30,746 nucleotides of DNA from Bodo saltans (taxonomy: Eukaryota > Euglenozoa > Kinetoplastea > Eubodonida > Bodonidae): contig CYKH01001617.1 of NCBI GenBank assembly GCA_001460835.1, positions 2,795 through 33,540 on the forward strand. The letters run 5' to 3'. Positions 9,001 through 16,574 of this stretch are shown here, in pieces. A program made the position numbers and the translations under genes. The first letter of the stretch is position 1. Each line of letters opens with the position of its first letter. The notes beneath the pieces are model-generated. The model had not been told where the DNA came from, ran no database searches, and saw only the letters and a list, made by a program, of their open reading frames with translations.

Positions 9001-11018
9001 CCCCGTCCATTGTGCGCACACATGGCGGCGGTGGTAGCGGCAGTGGCAACATCGCTGCTGGCTCAGTATCCCCTGGAACCACAACACCTGCATGGGGGAG
9101 TCATCACGAACCACAACAACAACCGTCACGTCGAGTACAATTCCTGGGCGACGATATTCGCATGATGAAGACCATCTGGTCCAACACACTCGCTCACAGC
9201 TTCTCGCCGTACTTGGTGACCAGTAGCGCTGGCGAGCGACTTACACCGTTTACTGCCACCACGGCGATGAGAGCGGCGGGGCTGTCAATGATCGTCGGCT
9301 CGGCAGTGTCGCCCGCCGCAACGCCACTCCCCGCGCAGAGTATGTTCCGAGCTGCAGATCCAAGGGACAGAACGAAGGTCATTGTGGGATGCCAACGAGG
9401 GGCTCAGCTCTTGGCGAAACTAGAACACCGGACTGTTACATCATTTGCATCATCGTCGTCTACATCATCGTCGCTACAACGCCGCGCATCATCGTCCTCA
9501 CATCAAACATCCTTCCGAAGGGCGCCTCGTAGTAGCAGCAGGAACGGTGGCCCACCCGCAGCGTCGTCCTCATCGTCCTCGTCACCCTCATCACCCCACA
9601 TGATTGCAGTGTATCGCCTTGCAGACTTTGATCCTGATCGTGTTGGGTTAGATCGCAATCCCCCGCTGCACCATCGTCATCATTTGTTGTTACTGCAACA
9701 ACAACAACAACAACAACAGCAACATCATCATGTTGTGCACCAGCATCATCAACTTCCAGCGTCCTACTCGATTGCCCACGGCATGCCGACGACGACGACT
9801 GCTCAGTCTCCTACTAGCAGCACTGCTGCTCCAGCAGCAGCCGGTGTGATTGTTGAGGTGGGGCTATTGTCATCTGCGATCCCATCACAACAACAACAAC
9901 AACAAGCATTTGGTGGTGGTGACGTCGAAATGAACGATGCTCCTTTTGATGACACAGCCTCGCAACGCGCTCGCCACGCAACAAACAACATGAGGAGTGC
10001 AGCAGGAGGAGTCGGTCGGCCTTCACTTGCCTTCGATGACGACACCGCCTCAATTCAAAGTTTATTTTCATTCGTCGGTTCGATACGTGGTGGTGGCAAC
10101 AGCAGATCAACCACCAAAGCAGTCGCAGCCAACACAAGAACAGGATCAGCAGCATTGTCTTCCGCGGTGGTGAAAATGTTCGCAGACACTCGACTGCTGA
10201 TGCTTTCTCATGAAGAGCTGAAGCTGCTGCAGCACTTTGCCGGAGCACTCCTGACACGATTCCTAAAAGGGCTCGATCACGACCGTCGATTGGACTGCTT
10301 GTTGTTCTGCCTCCGACGGACGCACTTGGAGGATGTCCACCACGAGCTCACGATGCCGCCGGTGGCCCCAACGGACACATTTGTGGGGTACAGTAAGAAG
10401 GTCACGTACCGGACAGCTATGTCGGGGATGTCGGGGTCAGGACAAAGCCAACACACATTATCAACATCCGTTCCGCTAGCGACGAGCAGCTTGAACAACT
10501 CCACCAAGTCCATCGGCAGTCGGCACGATGCCACGCGACGCATTGCAAGTGTTGCGTTAGAAGCGATCCTCACGCAACTATTGGTCATGATGGATGAGAT
10601 CGAGCTCAAGCGGTGGCTGCGCGATGTCGCAGAGTTGCGAGAGCTTCAAGACGACGACGACGGAGATGTGGAACGAGGTTCCCGAGGGTCAAAGCAACAA
10701 CAAGGAAATTCTTCGACCACTCAGCGCCATCACCACCGCGTAGGGAGTGGAACCCAGCGCACCATGGACGTCGAGGACGATGGCGGCGGCAGTAGTAGTA
10801 TCACAACTGCGCGGGAACGGAGCGATGCACCAATGATGGATGACGATGATGACATCGGTGGTGGCAATGGTTTCACCAACGCTGCCGCGGCAGTCCCTAT
10901 TCCTTCATTTCATGCTGCTGATCATTCCACGACGTTTCATGCTGCTGCTGCTGGTGCTTTGGAAGGAAACGACGACGGTTTGGCGCCTGTAGAAAAAGCG
11001 TTCGTCGCGTTAGATTGA
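6081..11018 (+). CDS. Receptor-like protein: BMP/PnrA-type binding ectodomain, one TM, degenerate class III cyclase-like cytoplasmic region
   Basis: About 1645 residues from the ATG at 6081. A hydrophobic stretch at 47-68 is a signal peptide or anchor. Residues ~143-475 match the BMP/PnrA (Med) branch of type I periplasmic-binding proteins, including RVLFLFPTSLSDLGW and a FPKTRFIGF...FVIGAVAAAA...GVGIL core. N-glycosylation sequons are frequent. A Cys-rich stalk (about 545-600, CPPGTF and CQPCPAGMFSS) precedes a single membrane helix at ~616-638. Inside, three blocks resemble the catalytic domain of trypanosomatid receptor adenylate cyclases in order: GPFVALAMIAVDNS (685-698), GVYIAINVGDMYV (822-834) and LMLRVLLHYG (964-973). 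The second metal-site Asp (831) seems kept, the first is Val, and the GIHTG-like block is changed, so catalysis is doubtful. Long Q, H, N, D, S and G runs lie between and after these blocks. Trypanosomatid receptor cyclases have the same ectodomain-TM-cyclase architecture. The BMP domain is secure; the cyclase relation is a by-eye inference. A start further downstream is possible. Confidence 0.8.
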   Translation: MERNSVLMVQLPHLARQPADLFPQCQQTHRRQCKHVDTLRLSSSRSFALYKSLLALIALIFCSALVCLDNVSEKNEWWRMISTPHIHTLATLAAPSSPISIRKSSSFFPSLFPTFIFADAQTTPTTANNTSYLYNLTESDGCLRVLFLFPTSLSDLGWSYQFNIARRRAIRDFVAANPNITLIDNAVYDVNDLTADDFNMLVETSLSTNGPGYHIVFGLSSSVFPRLFNFSTRYLAAFPKTRFIGFSLPKLLDGNYPHNYAAMGLDIQTASFVIGAVAAAACTPGSGGVGILMPTTMPSAVNAFYRGMLYGQKFRPEYNTTNGSIASQNGTTTMCQLVTINQNSFSDVPSEIEIANLFIQRNMRVAYFWVDHRDAALAVMHYHQLAYQQNQSADPNYDAASIVDDNDMWSISYAVEGTTVVGDSVVTSLLIRGGDVFQRVMQDYIDNVPTSETFYVIPMHNVSDDNGIQLGYFSAAAPQYVSKAGASARMYASENPVLCGPIYSSSSGALMVPPGSCLNISQMTLNMTYIMQGNIYMMPPWRRASSCPPGTFVNRSLDTFELTCQPCPAGMFSSRNGSASCSSCPQELFEIASADGTSCVLSVTSLEKQLSAAEKIIIGVLSAVCGLVIVILLIYYLVQSYRFGTFLWPAHYGFFDFSGTSQAVLAVQHELFIAGEVERMTPPQGPFVALAMIAVDNSRSDPRWRKSISFVGDVYAELGKIVNQAAYDARRHAELVAAVAPPPTTMGAAAGGGGMPPRTPGNWNSGAEFANVAGDSGASTIPGATHVKSPTATTTGGMTGADFLSNSASVNSAVLAPAAPSGVYIAINVGDMYVLAHNDADVLLKCVAQIDKRFRRFMTQLHAQKKQLRAAAAAGGGGVDEEGDDDDDDGTAAAEKEDRCTSAPSRRRRQPWNGEHSSIGQDEGGDDDNNNNNNSNDNNKTTYNSTSSKRLNTSSSSTSSSPHLMLRVLLHYGTPSIVRTHGGGGSGSGNIAAGSVSPGTTTPAWGSHHEPQQQPSRRVQFLGDDIRMMKTIWSNTLAHSFSPYLVTSSAGERLTPFTATTAMRAAGLSMIVGSAVSPAATPLPAQSMFRAADPRDRTKVIVGCQRGAQLLAKLEHRTVTSFASSSSTSSSLQRRASSSSHQTSFRRAPRSSSRNGGPPAASSSSSSSPSSPHMIAVYRLADFDPDRVGLDRNPPLHHRHHLLLLQQQQQQQQQHHHVVHQHHQLPASYSIAHGMPTTTTAQSPTSSTAAPAAAGVIVEVGLLSSAIPSQQQQQQAFGGGDVEMNDAPFDDTASQRARHATNNMRSAAGGVGRPSLAFDDDTASIQSLFSFVGSIRGGGNSRSTTKAVAANTRTGSAALSSAVVKMFADTRLLMLSHEELKLLQHFAGALLTRFLKGLDHDRRLDCLLFCLRRTHLEDVHHELTMPPVAPTDTFVGYSKKVTYRTAMSGMSGSGQSQHTLSTSVPLATSSLNNSTKSIGSRHDATRRIASVALEAILTQLLVMMDEIELKRWLRDVAELRELQDDDDGDVERGSRGSKQQQGNSSTTQRHHHRVGSGTQRTMDVEDDGGGSSSITTARERSDAPMMDDDDDIGGGNGFTNAAAAVPIPSFHAADHSTTFHAAAAGALEGNDDGLAPVEKAFVALD

Positions 11019-11253
11019 GAACAACGTTTCTAAGCCCCCAACACCTCTCACGTAGACTGCACGAGACATGTATGAAAAAAATATTGAAGTCAAGCACCAA
11101 CGACAAAATCAGGTTGACGATCAACATCAAAAAAAAAGAAGAATAAGAAAACCGTTCCAACAATCAAAAACTTAGTAGCGCATCACAATGCCTCTCTCCG
11201 TTCTGCCCCTTCCAGTCTCATTTTTCCTCCCACTTTCACACACAAAAAACACT

Positions 11254-11447
11254 GTTTAATTTCCCCTTGTCCGTTTGTTCGCCCACCTCTTTCACTTCAA
11301 AACCTCTTCCAAATCGCGACAAAGAAAAAACCCAGCTTATCTACACTTTTCTCACCCCCGTGCGCACTTAAGACATTTTTTTTCCTCCACCGACTGCTCC
11401 CATCCCCTCGTGTCTTCCTGTTGTCACCTCAATATCAAATGTGTTGA
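11254..11447 (+). repeat. Direct repeat, copy 1 of 194-bp intergenic block
   Basis: Starts GTTTAATTTCCCCTTG and ends TATCAAATGTGTTGA. It matches 11992-12185 base for base at a constant offset of 738. The bases just outside both ends differ (T against C before, T against C after). It is pyrimidine-rich, including an 8-T run and CTCCACCGACTGCTCCC. Confidence 0.92.
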
Positions 11448-11991
11448 TTTTTTTTTTCCATCATGCCCCCCTTCTGGTGTAACACAAAACACAAAAGCAT
11501 CAGTAATCATCCAAACAACGTAAAGAGTCGAGGAGGGGTTGAAGATGGATGCGGGGTTTTGTTTTTGTTTTTTTCTTGCGAACTACATTTTCTTTTCACG
11601 CAGTACGATAAATTTATATACGATGTTCACCTGTACACGCGCAGTCCCCTTGGGCCCTTCTGCTTCACCTCTCGACTCAGTTTCTTTCTGAGTTTCGGGG
11701 GCGATGGAGAGGGCACCAATCCTTCATTTCTACGTCAAGCTGTTTTTTGTGTTTGTTTTTTTTTTCGTCTGGAGAATCAATTTTGTGTGTGGTGAATGAA
11801 ACTCCTGACACGCCCATCTCCTGTTATTTATTACGTGTGCTTCGTTGTGTGTTTCCTCTCACAAGTCTGCAGCGCAACGATTCACTTGGTGTGTGTGTGC
11901 ACCTCCCAAGGAGGAATGAAAATGCTCACAAAAAAGTGAAACGGAAATCCTCTCTTTGCCCTTCCCTCGCTAGGTTTTTTGTTGTGTGTGC

Positions 11992-12185
11992 GTTTAATTT
12001 CCCCTTGTCCGTTTGTTCGCCCACCTCTTTCACTTCAAAACCTCTTCCAAATCGCGACAAAGAAAAAACCCAGCTTATCTACACTTTTCTCACCCCCGTG
12101 CGCACTTAAGACATTTTTTTTCCTCCACCGACTGCTCCCATCCCCTCGTGTCTTCCTGTTGTCACCTCAATATCAAATGTGTTGA
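11992..12185 (+). repeat. Direct repeat, copy 2 of 194-bp intergenic block
   Basis: Identical to 11254-11447. This copy lies immediately upstream of the CitE-like gene, so it overlaps the pyrimidine tract expected to direct trans-splicing of that gene. It is therefore more likely to be the original copy. Confidence 0.92.
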
Positions 12186-12244
12186 CGCTCTTTTTCTCGT
12201 TGGAAATAAATGAGTGAGAGAGTGTGAAAGAAAAAGCAATAGAA

Positions 12245-13471
12245 ATGTTTCGGCGATCCGTAAGGCTGCCGTTTTTTCACCAATTTACGAAGAAATTTCA
12301 CGATGCTCGTCTTGCACAAGAAGCAAAAGACGATGCGGCAGAGGAAGTCTACAACAACAACCGACGAGGTCGAAACGAAGGTGGAAGTCCCCTCGACTAC
12401 TACCTCAAGCGCCACAGCGCCCTTAACCCATCTGCTGTGACATCAAAGTTTGGCCTCAAAGTCACAGACATGAAGGAGGTCCCTCGCAGCGTTCTTTTCG
12501 TCCCATGCCACAAAGAAAAAGCGTTGTCCAAGATTCAACAGATTGGCAACGATGTGGACTTGGTGATTTTGGACTTGGAGGACAGCGTACCGCCTGAGAG
12601 CAAACAAACGGCACGTTTGCTGCTGCATCAGTTCGTCAAGCAGGGCGGTCTCGCACTTACTTCTTCTCAGGGCGGAGGAGGAGGCAGCGAGCGGGAGAGC
12701 AGCAACACGACGAAGAAGAAGCAGAAATGCAGGGCGATTGTCAGAATTAACTCGCTCCGCACAGACGCAACGAACGGTATTCTCGACCTGGAGGCCGTCA
12801 TGGGCCTTGGCCCAAGCATTGAAGGTGTCGCAGTTCCAAAAGTAGAGCTCGGAGATGAAGTTGCACTGGCAGACTATTTGCAGCCAGGAGGTACAGGGAC
12901 CGAAGTCACTCACCAAGTGTGGGCATTTTTTGAAACCCCTCGATCCATTCTAGACGCAGATAAGATTTGCAGCACGAACTTTTACCAGTACGGAGTGATG
13001 GGCCTGAATGACTTGTCTACAGAAATGGGGTACCCTCTAAGAGGTGAAGAGAAAGGTGCGGCCATCCTTCCGACATCAATGGGGAGGGTGCAGCACTATT
13101 ACGCCATGAGCTCCGTCGTGACTGCATGCCGAGCAAACGGCGTGATCCCTTTAGATGGTGTGTTTAACGACCCGACGGATAAGATTGGGTTCCGCGCGGA
13201 ACTTGCAGAGTGCCGAAGCTTTGGGTTCGACGGGAAAACTCTGATTCACCCCGCCCAAGTGGCGGATTGCAACAGCGCCTTTACCCCAACACCAACTGAG
13301 GTCCGTTGGGCAGAGCGTGTGGTGCAATGCGTGGAGAATGCCGGGCGCGGTGTGGCGGTGTTGGATGGTAAGATGATCGAAGAGCTGCATGCCCGACAAG
13401 CTGCGAAGGTGCTCGCTCGGAGACCAGTGGTGCACGAAGACACGCAGTCGACTTCAAAAAATTCCGTGTAG
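12245..13471 (+). CDS. HpcH/HpaI aldolase, citrate lyase beta-like (CLYBL/CitE family) lyase, probably mitochondrial
   Basis: A 408-residue protein of the CitE/CLYBL branch of the HpcH/HpaI superfamily, which cleaves or forms C-C bonds on acyl-CoA substrates such as citramalyl-CoA or malyl-CoA with Mg2+. Visible motifs are SVLFVPCHKEKALSKIQ, the family DLED (110-113), a VRINS strand, VPKVE, a WAFFETPRSILDA segment, GLNDLSTEMG and the C-terminal GFDGKTLIHPAQV near residue 332. The N-terminus MFRRSVRLPFFHQFTKKFH is basic and amphipathic, without acidic residues, as expected for a mitochondrial presequence; this also supports the ATG at 12245, the first in-frame ATG. An unusual feature is a Gly/Ser/Lys-rich insertion at about residues 140-160, between two core elements. 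The gene is intact and ends in TAG. The exact substrate cannot be decided from sequence; human CLYBL is a mitochondrial citramalyl-CoA lyase. Confidence 0.9.
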   Translation: MFRRSVRLPFFHQFTKKFHDARLAQEAKDDAAEEVYNNNRRGRNEGGSPLDYYLKRHSALNPSAVTSKFGLKVTDMKEVPRSVLFVPCHKEKALSKIQQIGNDVDLVILDLEDSVPPESKQTARLLLHQFVKQGGLALTSSQGGGGGSERESSNTTKKKQKCRAIVRINSLRTDATNGILDLEAVMGLGPSIEGVAVPKVELGDEVALADYLQPGGTGTEVTHQVWAFFETPRSILDADKICSTNFYQYGVMGLNDLSTEMGYPLRGEEKGAAILPTSMGRVQHYYAMSSVVTACRANGVIPLDGVFNDPTDKIGFRAELAECRSFGFDGKTLIHPAQVADCNSAFTPTPTEVRWAERVVQCVENAGRGVAVLDGKMIEELHARQAAKVLARRPVVHEDTQSTSKNSV

Positions 13472-13495
13472 TGGGTGGGGTTTTTTGCTCCATTC

Positions 13496-13530
13496 TATTT
13501 TTGTTTGTTTGTTTGTTGTTTGTTTGCTTG
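13496..13530 (+). repeat. (TTTG)n-type microsatellite in short intergenic spacer
   Basis: A T-rich tract with regularly spaced G (TTTG units) just after the lyase stop. Similar tracts occur at about 20596-20625 and 26330-26355, each close to a gene end or start. It may act as a G-interrupted pyrimidine tract for RNA processing. The surrounding spacer 13472-13673 holds no gene. Confidence 0.6.
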
Positions 13531-13673
13531 ATTGAGAAGCCAGTTGAGTGGAAGGTCTCATTCCGTGTGTGACGCCTGTCTCGTTTGCCAATTGTTGATG
13601 TATCATTGTGTCATACTTTTTCCTTATCATTGTGAAGAACGTGTGAAGTGTAGCTAAACCTTTTTCTTTTATC

Positions 13674-14543
13674 ATGTCAGCGTCCACCACCATATTGTGC
13701 ACCCCACGTGACCATCAACCGAGAGAAGAGCCTGCGGTCGTTGTTGCGGACGATGGTGAGATGATTAGCACTCCTACTCCTTCCGCACGTAGTCACATGA
13801 GCAGCGTCACATCGACGCCCATTCGCGGGGGCCCTGCTGCTGGTGGCGGTGGGCGCTCCTCGATGCTGATGTACGGCCAGCGAATCAGTTTGCTCGGCGC
13901 CGTTACGAGTGCGGTTGGTGCACTGCTAGCCCAAGAAGAAGCCGAACGACGCGTGCTACTGACCGCCTTTAATGGCAGGAATGGTCTCCTTACCACTACA
14001 ATCAGAAGCAGTAGCGGCGTCGAAGGAATCGGAGAGAATGAGCAGCAGCAACATCACCACATCATCTCAGATGCAACAGCAACAATGTCATCTGATGAAG
14101 AAATTACAGCGAACTTTATTCCTTTTGACCCTTTGCGAGTGCAAACCAACGCAGTCGCTGTTGAGGAGCATGAAGACCGCTGGGAACTTGCCCACGAAGA
14201 GCACGCCCTGCGTAGTACCATGAATCACATTCACGTCGAGACGATGTACAGGCTGAGCGCCAACGACAGACAACGACGCACTGTTGCACGTGCGGTTCTC
14301 GAACGTGAGGCAACGCTGCGCCTCGTGGAAATGGTGTGTCACTGGGAAACGCAACGGGAGGCGCTTGATGCACGTGAGCGGGCGTTCCGAAGTGCGACGC
14401 AACAAGTCGTGCGTGATCGATGGAGAATTGTCGTAGAGGAAGCGGAAGAGCGAGACGTCACGGCGCTGTCGGAGGATTTACTATTTCGTCAAGAGTTGCG
14501 CGCGTGGCAACAGCAGATGATGCCGGATGATGAATTTGATTGA
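13674..14543 (+). CDS. Hypothetical charged alpha-helical protein
   Basis: A 289-residue protein I do not recognise. The first ~60 residues are Ser/Thr/Pro/Gly-rich and look disordered. Residues ~64-100 contain a small Ala/Leu helix (ISLLGAVTSAVGALLAQEEA). From about 165 to the end it is a continuous, strongly charged helix rich in E, R, H and A, with many Trp (WELAHEEH, CHWETQREALDARERAF, DRWRIVVEEAEERD), ending in the acidic tail MMPDDEFD. This suggests a coiled-coil or scaffold role. There is no signal peptide or membrane segment. The ATG at 13674 follows a CTTTTTCTTTTATC tract directly; an acceptor AG at about 13637 would give a short leader. It sits between the lyase and kinase genes in the same orientation. 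Confidence 0.75.
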   Translation: MSASTTILCTPRDHQPREEPAVVVADDGEMISTPTPSARSHMSSVTSTPIRGGPAAGGGGRSSMLMYGQRISLLGAVTSAVGALLAQEEAERRVLLTAFNGRNGLLTTTIRSSSGVEGIGENEQQQHHHIISDATATMSSDEEITANFIPFDPLRVQTNAVAVEEHEDRWELAHEEHALRSTMNHIHVETMYRLSANDRQRRTVARAVLEREATLRLVEMVCHWETQREALDARERAFRSATQQVVRDRWRIVVEEAEERDVTALSEDLLFRQELRAWQQQMMPDDEFD

Positions 14544-14669
14544 AACGTGTTGAGCTTTCGAAAAGTACATTTTGTATACTCCTGTTCGATATGTTGTGCA
14601 GAACTTAGCGTTTTACATGGAGGTTCTGTGTTGTACAGAAACAAATGTTTGCCCCAAAAAAAATGTGCC

Positions 14670-14694
14670 TCCCTCATGATTCTGGTTCCCCCAG
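14670..14694 (+). promoter_or_regulatory. Trans-splice acceptor deciding the kinase start
   Basis: CTCATGATTCTGGTTCCCCCAG ends with AG at 14693-14694 and is followed by a 16-base A-rich leader and the ATG at 14711. An in-frame ATG at 14645 lies upstream of this AG, so it would be removed from the mature mRNA. This is the clearest acceptor-start pair in the window. Confidence 0.55.
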
Positions 14695-14710
14695 AAGAAA
14701 AAAAAAATCA

Positions 14711-16006
14711 ATGAGCTCGCAGGTGGCCTGTACGGAGTGCCAGGCCCCCTTCTCAAAAGCAACTGCAAGATTTTGTAGCAAGTGTGGAGCAAAGAGACCA
14801 GCAGCAGCAGCAGCAACACCACCACCACCCTCCGCCCCAGTTTCATCTCCCAGTGTTGCTACTACTGCGCTGTACCAAAGTGCTGCCTCGCCACCCCCAG
14901 TGGAACAACCACCTCCCCCACAACTGTTATCGACATCACCTCCCCCTCCTCAATCATCTCCTCCGCATCAACCACCACCAGAGGGGCAGCAGCATGCGTC
15001 CTCCTATTCCTCCCATGGTGGTGTTACTTCCTCCTCGTCGAACGATGGTACCGTCCCTGACATGTCAGCCATTGCCGATGCAGATGCTGCCGCTGTCTAC
15101 GCCACGCTAAGTCCAGACGGCATATCACCCGAGATGCTTCAAACTGCAAACGCTGATGGGCTACGTAGCTGGAAACGAGGTAGTCTCTTAGGCCGGGGCA
15201 CATTCGGGTCTGTGTATTTAGGTCTTCTACCCGATGGCTCGTTTCACGCGGTGAAGGTCGTCGAACTCGGCCGCAAGACTGGCACCTTCCAGCCTAAAGA
15301 GTTGGTCTCCCTCTCTCGTGAAATCTCCCTGATGCGGCGACTGTCTCATAAAAACCTCTGCACCTTCCGAGGCGCCTACTACGACACCAACGACACCTCG
15401 GTGTGTATGTTCATGGAGTACGTTGCTGGGGGTAGTGTGAGTTCCCTCGTCAAAAAGTTCAAGCCCCTTCCTATGGAAGTCGTGCGTAGTTGGACAAAGC
15501 AGCTCCTGAAAGGCCTTTTGTATCTACACAGCCAACGGGTCATACACCGCGACATCAAAGGCGATAATATCCTCATCGACACAAGTTGCTCCGTCGAAAG
15601 CGAAGCGCAGGTGAAGCTTGTCGATTTTGGTGCCGCAAAGCGGTTGACCGATGCCGTCAGTCATAGTCGTACGGTGGTAGGCACGCCGTATTGGATGGCG
15701 CCGGAGATCGTCGACCTCACTGGAGAGGGGGACGGGTATTCCTACAAAGCAGATGTGTGGTCTACTGGCTGCACAGTAGCGGAGTTCATCACCGGAAAAC
15801 CACCGTGGCCGAGCAAAGCGAACATTCCCGCCGCCATCATGATGATCGGGCAGTCAGTGGACGGCCCGACGGAGGTACCGACAGAGGGGGAGTGCTCACG
15901 GGGGTGTGTGGACTTCATGAGACAATGCTTTGTGCGGAAGCCGGAGGACAGACCGACGGTGGAGGATCTCCTGCAGCACCCTTGGATTTTAGGAACCGTG
16001 GTGTGA
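14711..16006 (+). CDS. STE11/MAP3K-like serine/threonine kinase with N-terminal zinc ribbon
   Basis: A 431-residue kinase from the ATG at 14711, chosen because of the acceptor AG at 14694. Residues 7-26 form a zinc ribbon, CTEC (7-10) and CSKCG (22-26). Residues ~30-125 are Pro/Ser/Gln-rich linker. The kinase domain (about 153-428) has the Gly loop GRGTFGSV (161-168), VAIK-type Lys182, HRDIKGDN with catalytic Asp281, DFG at 305-307, and GTPYWMAPE (324-332). The sequence MEYVAGGSVSSLVKKF and the HRDIKGDNILID loop are typical of STE11/MEKK kinases, which phosphorylate MAP2Ks. The C-terminal EDRPTVEDLLQHPWI closes the domain. All catalytic residues are present, so it should be active. The N-terminal zinc ribbon is not a usual MAP3K feature. 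Activator and target are unknown. Confidence 0.93.
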   Translation: MSSQVACTECQAPFSKATARFCSKCGAKRPAAAAATPPPPSAPVSSPSVATTALYQSAASPPPVEQPPPPQLLSTSPPPPQSSPPHQPPPEGQQHASSYSSHGGVTSSSSNDGTVPDMSAIADADAAAVYATLSPDGISPEMLQTANADGLRSWKRGSLLGRGTFGSVYLGLLPDGSFHAVKVVELGRKTGTFQPKELVSLSREISLMRRLSHKNLCTFRGAYYDTNDTSVCMFMEYVAGGSVSSLVKKFKPLPMEVVRSWTKQLLKGLLYLHSQRVIHRDIKGDNILIDTSCSVESEAQVKLVDFGAAKRLTDAVSHSRTVVGTPYWMAPEIVDLTGEGDGYSYKADVWSTGCTVAEFITGKPPWPSKANIPAAIMMIGQSVDGPTEVPTEGECSRGCVDFMRQCFVRKPEDRPTVEDLLQHPWILGTVV

Positions 16007-16274
16007 AAGTGACTACAATGTAGGAATGTAGAATGGAAAGGTTTTTACTCGGACAGGTGATAATAGCAACTTGAACTACCTTTTCCAAAATGGCTTCCTC
16101 GTTTCATTTGTCATAAAATAAAAAGATTTCTAGCATCAAGAATTTTATTTTTGCGTGGTCGCACGAAGTTGGACAATGAAGAGGTAGTCATCTCAAATAT
16201 ACTGAACAGCAATCTCGAAAAAAAACAGCAACAAGACCGTCAAAGCACCAAACTCAATATGTTGTCTACGACCT
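16007..16274. other. Intergenic sequence up to the assembly gap, with possible start of next gene
   Basis: A/T-rich spacer after the kinase stop. An ATG at 16259 opens a frame (MLSTT...) that runs into the gap after five codons. It may be the true start of the Cys-rich surface protein found beyond the gap, but frame continuity cannot be tested because the gap length is unknown. Confidence 0.4.
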
Positions 16275-16574
16275 NNNNNNNNNNNNNNNNNNNNNNNNNN
16301 NNNNNNNNNNNNNNNNNNNNNNNNNNNNNNNNNNNNNNNNNNNNNNNNNNNNNNNNNNNNNNNNNNNNNNNNNNNNNNNNNNNNNNNNNNNNNNNNNNNN
16401 NNNNNNNNNNNNNNNNNNNNNNNNNNNNNNNNNNNNNNNNNNNNNNNNNNNNNNNNNNNNNNNNNNNNNNNNNNNNNNNNNNNNNNNNNNNNNNNNNNNN
16501 NNNNNNNNNNNNNNNNNNNNNNNNNNNNNNNNNNNNNNNNNNNNNNNNNNNNNNNNNNNNNNNNNNNNNNNNNN
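16275..16574. other. Assembly gap (300 N)
   Basis: Exactly 300 N, a round number suggesting an estimated or fixed gap size. A tandem array of Cys-rich modules begins at its right edge, so the gap probably reflects repeats that could not be assembled. Confidence 0.98.

Larger units (their letters stand above)
11019..12244. other. Long intergenic region containing a duplicated 194-bp block
   Basis: No protein-like frame is supported on either strand. The region is pyrimidine-rich on the + strand and contains two exact copies of a 194-bp block, 738 bp apart. The second copy ends 59 bp before the lyase ATG, so the region probably carries the 3'UTR of the receptor gene and the splicing region of the lyase gene. 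The 544 bp between the copies look unique. Confidence 0.6.

Noticed and set aside
11275-11523. 82-codon + strand frame, repeated at 12013-12213 with identical protein sequence
   Set aside because: The identity comes from the 194-bp DNA repeat; the translation is low in coding character and ends differently in the two copies, so it is not treated as a duplicated gene.
14645-14710. Upstream in-frame ATG for the kinase (22 extra residues)
   Set aside because: A strong acceptor AG at 14693-14694 lies between this ATG and the one at 14711, so the extension would be absent from the mature mRNA.
13672-16010. tRNA, snRNA or spliced-leader RNA genes in the spacers
   Set aside because: No cloverleaf or spliced-leader-like sequence was seen by eye in any spacer; a covariance-model scan was not possible.
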